A stretch of 64,000 nucleotides of DNA from Nocardioides limicola. GTDB lineage: Bacteria > Actinomycetota > Actinomycetes > Propionibacteriales > Nocardioidaceae. The notes below the pieces were generated by a model, which saw only the letters and a program-made list of their open reading frames with translations, was not told the DNA's origin and did not search any database. A program made the position numbers and the translations under genes. Shown here piece by piece: positions 31,577 through 39,368 of this stretch (positions are counted from its first letter, which is position 1; the number at the start of each line of letters is the position of its first letter). Location of the stretch: the NCBI RefSeq assembly GCF_016827675.1, contig NZ_JAERJA010000001.1:310001-374000 (forward strand). Reading direction: 5' to 3'.

Positions 31577-31987
31577 TCAGTCCTCGAGTCGGTCCTTGTT
31601 GCGCAGCACGCTCCCCAACACCCCGTTGACGAAGCCCGGGGACTCGTCGGTGGAGAGGTCGCGGACCAGGCTGATCGCTTCGGTGACCGCGACCGCGTCG
31701 GGCACGTCCTCGGCGTACAGCATCTCGAAGACCCCGATCCGCAGCACGTTACGGTCCACGGCAGGCATCCGATCCAGGGTCCAGCCCTGCGAGTACGAGG
31801 ACAGGATCCTGTCGATCCGGTCCCGATGCTCGGTGACGCCCCGGACCAGCACCTCGGTCCACGGGTTGTTCGGTGCGTTGCCCTCGTCGGTGGCCCGCTG
31901 CAGCGCCTCGACCGGGTCCTCGCCGCGCATCTCGGAGGCGTAGATGACGTCGAGGGCCCGCTTGCGGGCCTTGGAACGAGCGCCCAT
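31577..31987 (-). CDS. nusB: Transcription antitermination factor NusB
   Basis: With NusE binds boxA RNA to prevent termination in rRNA operons. All-helical protein of 136 residues starting [20 protein letters not shown] and ending VNGVLGSVLRNKDRLED, both family hallmarks. Its start overlaps the efp stop (TGATG). The usual neighbours in this lineage, pyrR or bldD-type genes, are displaced by the ABC transporter set. Confidence 0.97.
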   Translation of the reverse strand: MGARSKARKRALDVIYASEMRGEDPVEALQRATDEGNAPNNPWTEVLVRGVTEHRDRIDRILSSYSQGWTLDRMPAVDRNVLRIGVFEMLYAEDVPDAVAVTEAISLVRDLSTDESPGFVNGVLGSVLRNKDRLED

Positions 31988-32550
31988 CAGGACTTGACGC
32001 GGCCCAGGTAGGAGGAGTCGCGGGTGTCGACCTTGACCTTCTCGCCCTGAGCGATGAAGAGCGGCACCTGGATCTCGTGACCGGTCTCCAGGGTGGCCGA
32101 CTTGGTGCGGCCGGTGGCCGAGTCGCCGACGACGCCGGGCTCGGTGTAGGTGATCTCGAGCTCCACCGACGCCGGCATCTCGATGTACAGGACCCGGCCC
32201 TCATTCGTGGCCACGATCGCCTCCTGGTTCTCCAACAGGAAGTTCTTCGCGTCGCCGACGAGTTCGGGGGTGACCTCGATCTGGTCGTAGGTGCCGGTGT
32301 CCATGAAGACGTAGTTGCTGCCGTCGTTGTAGAGGTACTGCATCGTCCGCTTGTCGACCTGGGCGACGTCCACCTTCACGTCAGCGTTGAAGGTCTTGTC
32401 GACGACCTTCCCGGACTCGACGTGCTTGAGCTTGCTGCGCACCACGGCGCCGCCCTTGCCAGGCTTGTGGTGCTGGAACCAGATGACCTGCCAGAGCTGG
32501 CCGTCCAGGTTGAGCACCATGCCGTTCTTCAGGTCGTTCGTGGTTGCCAT
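31987..32550 (-). CDS. efp: Translation elongation factor P
   Basis: Relieves ribosome stalling at polyproline. The 187-residue three-domain protein starts at the ATG at 32550. The tip loop is HHKPGKGGA with Lys32 at the position modified in other bacteria. Actinobacterial EF-Ps with PGKG loops are thought to work without modification; no EpmA or YmfI gene is nearby. A strong hairpin lies in the leader. Confidence 0.97.
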   Translation of the reverse strand: MATTNDLKNGMVLNLDGQLWQVIWFQHHKPGKGGAVVRSKLKHVESGKVVDKTFNADVKVDVAQVDKRTMQYLYNDGSNYVFMDTGTYDQIEVTPELVGDAKNFLLENQEAIVATNEGRVLYIEMPASVELEITYTEPGVVGDSATGRTKSATLETGHEIQVPLFIAQGEKVKVDTRDSSYLGRVKS

Positions 32551-32586
32551 GCGCGGGTTGCCTCTTCGGGGTATGTGGATGCAGAT

Positions 32587-32622
32587 CGGCGGCTGCCGCC
32601 CTTCACAGGGCAACAGCCGCCG
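32587..32622 (-). other. Strong hairpin in the efp 5' leader
   Basis: CGGCGGCTG (32587-32595) pairs with CAGCCGCCG (32614-32622), and inside them GCCCT and AGGGC pair around a GTGA loop: about 14 base pairs in 36 bases. No U-tract follows on either strand. TATAGAAT directly upstream looks like a -10 box, so the hairpin would be the first thing transcribed before efp. It may stabilise the mRNA or influence translation; alternatively it ends the csbD transcript. Confidence 0.6.
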
Positions 32623-32632
32623 ATTCTATACG
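32623..32632 (-). promoter_or_regulatory. Candidate -10 region of efp-nusB
   Basis: TATAGAAT on the minus strand within the 135-base csbD-efp gap; the -35 region is not clear. It would give a leader of roughly 65 bases beginning at or in the hairpin. Confidence 0.4.
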
Positions 32633-32685
32633 TGCAACCGCAGATCCCCGACGACGCCTACGTCAGGCCCCGACGGTGCAGGTGC

Positions 32686-32877
32686 CTAGTCGTTGCCCGT
32701 GACGGAGTCCTTCACGTTCTCCGCGGCATCCTTGGCGTTCTCGCCGGCCTGCTTGACGTTGGCCTTGGCCTGGTCCGCCTGGCCTTCGACCTTCAGGTCC
32801 TCGTTCTTGGTGGCTTCGCCAAACTTCTCCTTGGCCTTGCCCTTGATCTCTTCGAACTTGTTTCCCATGTTTCCCAT
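32686..32877 (-). CDS. CsbD-family stress protein
   Basis: A 63-residue hydrophilic, Lys- and Glu-rich helical protein: GNKFEEIKGKAKEKFGEATK then repeated AxxNVKxAGENAKDAAENVK. CsbD is a general-stress protein of unknown mechanism. GAGGAG lies before the ATG at 32877. It stands where pepQ often lies between aroQ and efp. Upstream, GGGT and GGGTAC 15 bases apart weakly resemble a stress-sigma (SigB/SigF) promoter. It is monocistronic by context. Confidence 0.9.
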   Translation of the reverse strand: MGNMGNKFEEIKGKAKEKFGEATKNEDLKVEGQADQAKANVKQAGENAKDAAENVKDSVTGND

Positions 32878-32948
32878 GGCGTACTCCTCTCGGATCGGTG
32901 TACTGCTGGTCCAGTACCCATGCCGAGCAGGTCCACCCCCTACCGCGG

Positions 32949-32966
32949 GTGTGAAGCGCGTCACAC
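32949..32966 (-). terminator. Short inverted repeat at the aroQ 3' end
   Basis: GTGTGA and TCACAC flank a six-base loop and overlap the aroQ stop codon. Only a six-pair stem and no U-tract, so it is either a weak terminator or an operator for csbD. Confidence 0.25.
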
Positions 32967-33425
32967 GCCGGTCGGGCCTGTGGGTCCGCCGAGGAGTTCG
33001 GCGAGGGCCGCGAGCGCCAGCCGGTAGCCGTCGACCCCCTTGCCCGCGACCACGGTCGAGGCGTGCGGAGTCACCACCGAGGTGTGCCGGAACTCCTCGG
33101 GCCGCTGCTGCGGGTCGGAGAGATGCACCTCGATCAGCGGCGCGACCAGTTGGGCGCACGCGTCGTAGATCGCCCAGGAGTAGTGGGTCCACGCGCCCGC
33201 GTTCAGCACCACGGGGGTCTGCTCGTCGGCGGCGGTGTTGAGCCAGTCCAGCAGGTCGCCCTCGTGGTTGGTCTGCCTCACCTCGACTTCCAGGCCGACC
33301 TCGTCACCCCACGCCCGGCAGGCTGCCGCCAACTCGTCGTGCGTGGTGGTGCCGTAGATCTCCGGCTGCCGGCGACCCAGCCGCCCCAGGTTCGGGCCGT
33401 TGAGCACCCAGACGCGGCGACTCAT
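32961..33425 (-). CDS. aroQ: 3-dehydroquinate dehydratase, type II
   Basis: Third shikimate step. The 154-residue enzyme is of the small dodecameric type: VLNGPNLGRLGRRQPEIYG contains the catalytic Tyr, VLNAGAWTHYSWA the substrate loop, and EVHLSDPQQRPEEFR the His motif. The ATG at 33425 overlaps the aroB stop. A GP-rich tail (LLGGPTGPTGV) ends the protein. Confidence 0.97.
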   Translation of the reverse strand: MSRRVWVLNGPNLGRLGRRQPEIYGTTTHDELAAACRAWGDEVGLEVEVRQTNHEGDLLDWLNTAADEQTPVVLNAGAWTHYSWAIYDACAQLVAPLIEVHLSDPQQRPEEFRHTSVVTPHASTVVAGKGVDGYRLALAALAELLGGPTGPTGV

Positions 33426-34510
33426 GCGGCACCACCGATCCGCCGGTAGGCCTCCCGGAGCCACGACTCCTCAGGCCCGGCCAGTACGCCGGGGCGCGCC
33501 AGGCCGTCCAGGACCAGGAAGCGCAACTGGGAGCCGCGCGACTTCTTGTCCACTCGCATGGTGGCCAGCAGGTCTTCGAAGCCGCTGCCGGCGTAGCTGG
33601 TCGGCAGACCCACCTTCGCCAGGGCGGATCGGTGGCGTTGGACCAGGTCGGCGTCGATGCGGCCGGCGAGCTGGGCCAGCTCGGCGGCGTACACGCAGCC
33701 GATCGCGACCGCCTCGCCGTGCCGGATCCGGTAGCCCTCGGCCCGCTCGATCGCGTGCGCCAGGGTGTGTCCGTAGTTGAGCGCCTCCCGGCCGGGATGT
33801 CCGTCGGGGCCGCCCGTCTCCTTGAGGTCGGCGGTGACGACCGCGATCTTCACCGCGATCGCGCGCTCCACCAGTTCGGTCAGTACCGGTGCTCCCGGCA
33901 GCAGGTCGGCCTGGCTCGCCTCCTCGACGAGTCGAAGGATCTCCGGATCGGCGATGAATCCGCATTTGACGATCTCGCCCATCCCGGCGACCAGCTCTTC
34001 GGGGGGCAGCGTGCTGAGCAGATCGAGGTCACACAGCACCCCGGCCGGCTCGTGGAAGGAACCGACCAGGTTCTTGCCGGCGCCGGTGTTGATGCCGGTC
34101 TTCCCGCCGACGGCTGCGTCGACCATCGCCAGCAGGCTGGTGGGCACGTGCACCACCTTGACCCCCCGCAGCCAGGTGGCCGCCACGAAGCCACCCAGGT
34201 CGGTGGTGGCGCCACCGCCGAACGTCACTACCGCGTCGGAGCGGGTGAAACCGGCCACCCCCAGCGCCTCCCAGCAGTCGTTCGCGGTCTGGGCGGTCTT
34301 GGCGTGCTCCCCCGTGGGCACCGGCAACGTCAGCACCTGGCGATCGGCGAGGGCGCCGTGCACGTCCGCGACCAGATGGCCCAGTTCGGCGGCGTGGATC
34401 AACGCGACCCGGGCCACCGAGTCGCCGAGGACACCTGGCAGCAACCCGGCCAGACCGGAGCCGATGTGGACGTCGTACGGCGAAGCGCCGCCGACGTGCA
34501 GGGTGGACAT
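33422..34510 (-). CDS. aroB: 3-dehydroquinate synthase
   Basis: Second shikimate step, NAD- and metal-dependent. The 362-residue product has the NAD loop TFGGGATTDLGGFVAATW, VPTSLLAMVDAAVGGKTGIN, and zinc ligands in GMGEIVKCG and LNYGHTLAHAIE. Its start meets the aroK stop (TGATG). Confidence 0.98.
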   Translation of the reverse strand: MSTLHVGGASPYDVHIGSGLAGLLPGVLGDSVARVALIHAAELGHLVADVHGALADRQVLTLPVPTGEHAKTAQTANDCWEALGVAGFTRSDAVVTFGGGATTDLGGFVAATWLRGVKVVHVPTSLLAMVDAAVGGKTGINTGAGKNLVGSFHEPAGVLCDLDLLSTLPPEELVAGMGEIVKCGFIADPEILRLVEEASQADLLPGAPVLTELVERAIAVKIAVVTADLKETGGPDGHPGREALNYGHTLAHAIERAEGYRIRHGEAVAIGCVYAAELAQLAGRIDADLVQRHRSALAKVGLPTSYAGSGFEDLLATMRVDKKSRGSQLRFLVLDGLARPGVLAGPEESWLREAYRRIGGAA

Positions 34511-35025
34511 CAGGTGTTCTCCTCGCTCTTCAGCCAGGTCAGGATCTCATCGGTGACGTCTGCCGGGGTGCGTCCGTCGGTGTCGACGACGAGACTGGCC
34601 AGGCCCTCGTAGAGGGGGGTGCGCTCATCGAGGAGCGCCTTGATCCGGCCGCGGACGTTGCCGAGCAGCATCGGTCGTGACGTGCCGAGCCCGACGCGAC
34701 GCACCGCATCGGCGAGGCCCACGCGGAGGAAGACCACCCGCTGGCCGGCCAGCAAGCGTTGGGTCTGCGGATCCAGGACGGCGCCGCCGCCGAGGGACAG
34801 CACCCCGTCGTGCTCGGCCAGCGCGGCAGCCACCGCACCGCGTTCGAGTTCACGGAAGTGCGCCTCGCCATGGTCCACGAAGAGGTCGGAGATGCTCTGG
34901 CCCGCCTGGCGTTCGACGTCGGCGTCGGAGTCGCGGACCGGCACCCCGAGCCGGCTGCTGAGCCGCTTGGCGATGGTGGTCTTGCCGGCTCCCATCGGGC
35001 CGATCAGGACCACGATCGGCGACAT
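34510..35025 (-). CDS. aroK: Shikimate kinase
   Basis: Phosphorylates shikimate. The 171-residue P-loop kinase has GPMGAGKTTIAKRL, the shikimate-binding RDSDADVE and SLGGGAVL, and the lid Arg in TSRPML. Next to aroC and aroB, as in mycobacteria. Confidence 0.97.
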   Translation of the reverse strand: MSPIVVLIGPMGAGKTTIAKRLSSRLGVPVRDSDADVERQAGQSISDLFVDHGEAHFRELERGAVAAALAEHDGVLSLGGGAVLDPQTQRLLAGQRVVFLRVGLADAVRRVGLGTSRPMLLGNVRGRIKALLDERTPLYEGLASLVVDTDGRTPADVTDEILTWLKSEENT

Positions 35026-35026
35026 G

Positions 35027-36205
35027 TCAGCGGTACCTCAGGTTGTCCAGGTACGCCGTGGCGTTGCGGCGGGTCTCGCCGACGGAGTCGCCGCCGAACT
35101 TCTCCACCACCGCATCGGCCAGCACCAGGGCCACCATCGCCTCGGCGACGATCCCGGCAGCGGGTACCGCGCACACGTCCGAGCGCTGGTGATGCGCCAC
35201 CGCTTCCTCACCGGTGCTCACATCGATGGTGCGCAGGGCACGGGGCACGGTGGCGATCGGCTTCATCGCGGCGCGGACGCGCAGCGCCTCACCGGTGCTC
35301 ATGCCACCCTCGGTGCCACCCGAGCGGCCGCTGGTGCGGCGGATCCCGTCCGCGCCGGAGACGATCTCGTCGTGGGCGGCCGAGCCCGGGGTTGCGGCGA
35401 GCTCGAAGCCGTCACCGACCTCCACACCCTTGATCGCCTGGATGCCCATCAGGGCTCCGGCGAGTCGGGCGTCGAGGCGCCGGTCCCAGTGCACGTGCGA
35501 CCCGAGACCGGGCGGCAACCCGTGCACCACCACCTCGACCACACCGCCGAGGGTGTCGCCGTCCTTGTGGGCCTGGTCGATGCGCTCCACCATCCGCTTG
35601 GATGCCTCGGCATCGAGACACCGGACCGGGTCCTCATCCAGCCGGGCCACGTCGTCGGCGGCGGGGATCAGGCCGGCAGGGGCCGCGACCCCGCCCAGTT
35701 CGACCACGTGGGAGACGATCCTGGCGCCGACGCTCTGCTCCAAGAAGTTGCTGGCGACCCTGCCCAGGGCGACGCGGGCCGCCGTCTCACGGGCGGACGC
35801 ACGCTCGAGCACCGGGCGGGCGTCGTCGAAGTCGTACTTCTGCATGCCGACCAGGTCGGCGTGGCCGGGCCTGGGCCGGGTCAGCGGGGCGTTGCGGGCC
35901 AGGGCGTCGAGCTCGGCTGCGTCGACCGGATCGGCCGACATCACCTTCTCCCACTTGGGCCACTCGGTGTTGCCGATCTCGATGGCCACCGGACCGCCCT
36001 GGCTGCGCCCGTGGCGAATGCCACCCACCACGCGCACCTCGTCGGCCTCGAACTTCATCCGGGCGCCGCGGCCGTAGCCGAGCCGACGGCGGGCCAGCGA
36101 ATCGGCCAGGTCGTCGCTGGTGACCTCCACGTGGGCGGGCAGCCCTTCGAGGATCGCAACAAGAGAGGGGCCGTGAGACTCGCCCGCAGTCAACCAACGC
36201 AGCAT
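35027..36205 (-). CDS. aroC: Chorismate synthase
   Basis: Last shikimate step; uses reduced FMN. The 392-residue protein starts [21 protein letters not shown] and has [31 protein letters not shown] and [13 protein letters not shown], the three classical signatures. One base separates it from aroK. The 34-base gap to the prepilin peptidase gene suggests co-transcription. Confidence 0.98.
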   Translation of the reverse strand: MLRWLTAGESHGPSLVAILEGLPAHVEVTSDDLADSLARRRLGYGRGARMKFEADEVRVVGGIRHGRSQGGPVAIEIGNTEWPKWEKVMSADPVDAAELDALARNAPLTRPRPGHADLVGMQKYDFDDARPVLERASARETAARVALGRVASNFLEQSVGARIVSHVVELGGVAAPAGLIPAADDVARLDEDPVRCLDAEASKRMVERIDQAHKDGDTLGGVVEVVVHGLPPGLGSHVHWDRRLDARLAGALMGIQAIKGVEVGDGFELAATPGSAAHDEIVSGADGIRRTSGRSGGTEGGMSTGEALRVRAAMKPIATVPRALRTIDVSTGEEAVAHHQRSDVCAVPAAGIVAEAMVALVLADAVVEKFGGDSVGETRRNATAYLDNLRYR

Positions 36206-36239
36206 GGCGTCAGTCTTTCACGTGCCCGCTGTCGCGAGG

Positions 36240-36938
36240 TCACACCGCCCCGGCGACGAGACTCAGCCAGTCGCCGCCCAGCAGCCCGACCAGGGCACCG
36301 GCCAGCATGAACGGCCCGAACGGGACCGCCTTGGACTCGACGATCTTCAGTCTCGCCAGCAGCAGCCCCAGCACGCCGCCGAGCAGGAACCCGGCGTACA
36401 CGCCGACCAGCAGTGTCCCCCAGCTCAGATGCCCGAGGACGAGGCCGAGGACCCCGGAGAGACGCACATCGCCGTATCCCATCCCTCGCGGATGCACGAA
36501 CCACAGCAGCAGGTACAGGCCACCGGCCAGCGCCCAGCCGGCCGCAGCCCGGAGCAGGTCCGTGGCCTGCCACTCGACCAGCGCGCCGACCAGGATCACC
36601 GCACAGACCACGGCGTACGACGGCGCGACCAGCCGCGTGGGCAGCAGCCGGGTCCGCCAGTCGATCACCGCCAACGCCACGCCGACCGGGATCAGCAGCG
36701 TCCACAGCAGCAGGTCCCAACTCCAGTCCAGCCGCCAGCCCGCGACGCCGCCGACGAGCGCTGCGGTGATCATCGCGCCGGCTCGGAGCCCGGTGGAGGT
36801 GGACAGGTCCCGGTAGCTGATCTTGTCCGGGGCCGCCTCAGCGGGCTCGGGCAGGCGACGGACCAGGGCCGGCATCGCCGACGCCAGCACGAGGCAGGCG
36901 AGTGCGGCGACCGTGGCGGTCAGCAGGGATCCCTCCAT
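36240..36938 (-). CDS. A24-family prepilin peptidase
   Basis: Membrane aspartyl protease that would trim type IV-like prepilins. The 232-residue protein lacks the N-terminal methylase domain. The catalytic Asp residues lie in AVIDWRTRLLP and RGMGYGDVRL; hydrophobic spans fill the rest. No pilin or secretion genes are near, but this gene is routinely found between aroC and aroE in Actinobacteria, so its place is ancestral. Confidence 0.9.
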   Translation of the reverse strand: MEGSLLTATVAALACLVLASAMPALVRRLPEPAEAAPDKISYRDLSTSTGLRAGAMITAALVGGVAGWRLDWSWDLLLWTLLIPVGVALAVIDWRTRLLPTRLVAPSYAVVCAVILVGALVEWQATDLLRAAAGWALAGGLYLLLWFVHPRGMGYGDVRLSGVLGLVLGHLSWGTLLVGVYAGFLLGGVLGLLLARLKIVESKAVPFGPFMLAGALVGLLGGDWLSLVAGAV

Positions 36939-36949
36939 GGCGGGTCACC

Positions 36950-37762
36950 CTAGCCGGGCTGTCGCGCGGCGAGGGCGGATTCGCCGGCGGCCCGCATCCG
37001 GTCCAGCGGCGCCGACTGACCGGTGAAGAGCTCGAACTGCAGCGCCGCCTGGTGCACGAGCAGGTCCAGGCCGCTGATCAGCACCCGGTCCCCCGCTGAG
37101 GCAGCCAGGGGGGTGGGCCAGGGGTGATACAGCACCTCGAACAGCACCGGCACCCGGGCGCACCCGGCCACCAACGCCGGGTCCTGGGCGGCGGCGGGAA
37201 TGGTGGAGATCAGCAGGTCAGCCTCGGGGGGCGAGGTCAGGGCGGCGACGGTGACGTCGAGGTCGGCGCGGTGACGCGCGGCAGCCTCGAGCGTCTCGGC
37301 GGCCCGCTCGGGGTTGCGCACGTGCAGGGCGAAGTCCCGGCAGCCCAGGTCCGCGACAGCGAGCAGGGTGGAGGCGGCGGTGGCGCCGCCACCGAGGATG
37401 GCGGCCCGGCGCAGCGGCCCCTGGTACCGCTCCCGCAGTGCCGCGGCTGCGCCAGGCACGTCGGTGTTGTGGCCGGTGCGGCCGTCGTCGTCCAGGACGA
37501 TCGTGTTGGCGGCGCCGGCCACGGCAGCGCCGTCGGTGACCTGGTCCACCAGCGGCAGCGCCTCGCGTTTGAGCGGCATCGTCAGGGACAGGCCTCGCCA
37601 GCCGTCGTCGAGGCCGCCGACGAAGTCGGCCAGTCCCCCGGCCGGGACCCGGTGGGCGTCGTACGTCCAGTCCAGGCCCAGCGCTGCGTACCCGGCCCGG
37701 TGCAGCACCGGCGAGAGTGAGTGATCGATCGGGTCACCGAGGACGGCGCAACGGCGCCGCAT
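36950..37762 (-). CDS. aroE: Shikimate dehydrogenase
   Basis: Reduces 3-dehydroshikimate with NADPH. The 270-residue protein starts at the ATG at 37762, overlapping the mltG stop. Shikimate binding is in GDPIDHSLSP and LSLTMPLKREA (catalytic Lys), with NTDVPG; the Rossmann loop is ILGGGATAAST. The usual VT(M/V)PxK appears as LTMPLK, and the NADP loop is typical. Confidence 0.95.
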   Translation of the reverse strand: MRRRCAVLGDPIDHSLSPVLHRAGYAALGLDWTYDAHRVPAGGLADFVGGLDDGWRGLSLTMPLKREALPLVDQVTDGAAVAGAANTIVLDDDGRTGHNTDVPGAAAALRERYQGPLRRAAILGGGATAASTLLAVADLGCRDFALHVRNPERAAETLEAAARHRADLDVTVAALTSPPEADLLISTIPAAAQDPALVAGCARVPVLFEVLYHPWPTPLAASAGDRVLISGLDLLVHQAALQFELFTGQSAPLDRMRAAGESALAARQPG

Positions 37763-38913
37763 CAGCACCGCCCGGCATTCTGACGGCACCAGGTCCGCCA
37801 CTGCTCGACGTTGCGCAGGTGCTCGGCGTAGCTGGCCGCGAACGCGGTCTCGCCGGTGTCGAGGTCGATGGCCACGAAGAAGCAGAAGCCCTCTGAGGTG
37901 GGGTTGAGGGCCGCCTGCAGGGCGCGCTCTCCGGGTGACGCGATCGGCCCTGGCGGGAGACCGGAGACCCGGTAGGTGTTGTACGGGGAGTCGGAGTTGC
38001 GGGCATCCGCGCTGGTGGTCACCCCGCCGGCCGAGCCGCCCTGGATGAAGTGGACCGTGGAGTCCATCTCCAGGCGGCCACCGGTCTCCGAGCAGGCGCC
38101 GTTGAGTCGGTTGTAGACCACCTCGGCGACGTTGGGAAGGTCCTGGTCCCGGAAGACCTCCTTCTCCACGATGCTCGCCACGGTCAGCAGTTCGTGTTCG
38201 GACAGCCCGACCCGGCTGGCGTCGGAGAGCGGCACCGAGCCGGCCACCTCGTTGAACTTGGTCACCATCGCGGTGAGCATGTCGACCGGACGGTCGTCGG
38301 GGCCGAACGTGTAGGTGGCCGGGAAGAGATAGCCTTCCGGGTTCCCGCCGGCGGACTCCGGGAGTCCGAGTCGGGCCGGGTCCTCGAGCACGCGCTCGAA
38401 CTGGCCGCGTCGATAGTCGGTCTGGGCGGCCAGCCGGTCCAGGATCTGATCGACCCGGAAGCCTTCGGGGATGGTGATGGTGCTGGTGAGCATGTTGGTG
38501 CGGTCGACGAGGATCGCCAACGCGTCCACGGCCGCCATCTGCTGCTGCACCTCGTAGTAGCCGGGCTGGATACTGCGGGCCGCCTCGTTGCCGGCCGCGG
38601 CATCGATGAACGCCTGCACCGAGGCGACCACGTCGTGCTCGCGCAGCGTCCGTCCGATGGCGGCAGTGGAGTCGCCGGGGCGGACCTCGACGATCACCGC
38701 GTCGCCGCCGGGACCCTCGTAGTCGGCGGCCGACGAACTCAACCGGTCACGCAGGGCGTCCACACCGTTGGTGACGACGTAGTAGAAGCCGCCGGCCAGC
38801 AACGCCAGCGCCAACACGGCGGCCAGACAACCGGGCAGTCGGGATCTGCGTCGTCGACGTCGCCCCGGCTCAGGGGTGCCCACCGAGGTGATGTCCAGCC
38901 CGATGTCGCTCAC
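37762..38913 (-). CDS. mltG: Endolytic murein transglycosylase MltG
   Basis: Cleaves nascent glycan strands and may set their length. The 383-residue product has a short basic cytoplasmic start, one membrane span (about 28-50), a LysM-like part and the YceG domain with the catalytic Glu in LLTVASIVEKEV, plus MDSTVHF and SPYNTYRVSGLPPGPIASPG. The start overlaps the ruvX stop by ATGA. The C-terminal extension ends CRQNAGRC. Confidence 0.95.
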   Translation of the reverse strand: MSDIGLDITSVGTPEPGRRRRRRSRLPGCLAAVLALALLAGGFYYVVTNGVDALRDRLSSSAADYEGPGGDAVIVEVRPGDSTAAIGRTLREHDVVASVQAFIDAAAGNEAARSIQPGYYEVQQQMAAVDALAILVDRTNMLTSTITIPEGFRVDQILDRLAAQTDYRRGQFERVLEDPARLGLPESAGGNPEGYLFPATYTFGPDDRPVDMLTAMVTKFNEVAGSVPLSDASRVGLSEHELLTVASIVEKEVFRDQDLPNVAEVVYNRLNGACSETGGRLEMDSTVHFIQGGSAGGVTTSADARNSDSPYNTYRVSGLPPGPIASPGERALQAALNPTSEGFCFFVAIDLDTGETAFAASYAEHLRNVEQWRTWCRQNAGRC

Positions 38914-39368
38914 GTTGCCTCCTCGACGATCTCCCCCGGCGGCACTCCGGACGACTTCTCGGTGTCCAGCGCATGCTGGAGGATCAGGACGGCAGCCGCC
39001 TGGTCGACGACTGCACGCCGCTTCCTTCCCTTGCGGCCCTGCTCCCGCAACTGGGCCTCCGCAGTGACCGTGGTCAGCCGCTCATCACACAGTCTCACAG
39101 GGGTGGTCGGCACCCGGGCCACCAGCGACCGGGCGAACTCCCGGACCCGGATCGCAGCAGGCCCCTCCCGGCCCGAGAGCGAACGCGGAAGACCGACGAC
39201 GATCTCGATCGGCTGGTACTCCGCCACGATGTCGGCGAGCAGGTCGAGGTCGCCGTCGCCGCGCCATACCGTGTCCACCGGGGTGGCCAGGATCCCGGAC
39301 GGATCGCTCGCCGCGACCCCGATCCTCGCCTCGCCCGGATCCAGACCGAGCCGTACGCCGTGCCGCAT
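38910..39368 (-). CDS. ruvX: Holliday junction resolvase-like RuvX (YqgF)
   Basis: RNase H-fold nuclease family implicated in 16S rRNA processing and recombination. 152 residues: RLGLDPGEARIGVA with the first catalytic Asp, VVGLPRSLSGREG, CDERLTT, and the last acidic patch near VVDQAAAVLILQ. It overlaps alaS by one base and mltG by four. Confidence 0.95.
   Translation of the reverse strand: MRHGVRLGLDPGEARIGVAASDPSGILATPVDTVWRGDGDLDLLADIVAEYQPIEIVVGLPRSLSGREGPAAIRVREFARSLVARVPTTPVRLCDERLTTVTAEAQLREQGRKGRKRRAVVDQAAAVLILQHALDTEKSSGVPPGEIVEEAT

Noticed and set aside
36240..36938. A type IV pilus or competence locus around the prepilin peptidase
   Set aside because: No pilin, ATPase or assembly gene is nearby, and the gene's position in the shikimate run is ancestral.
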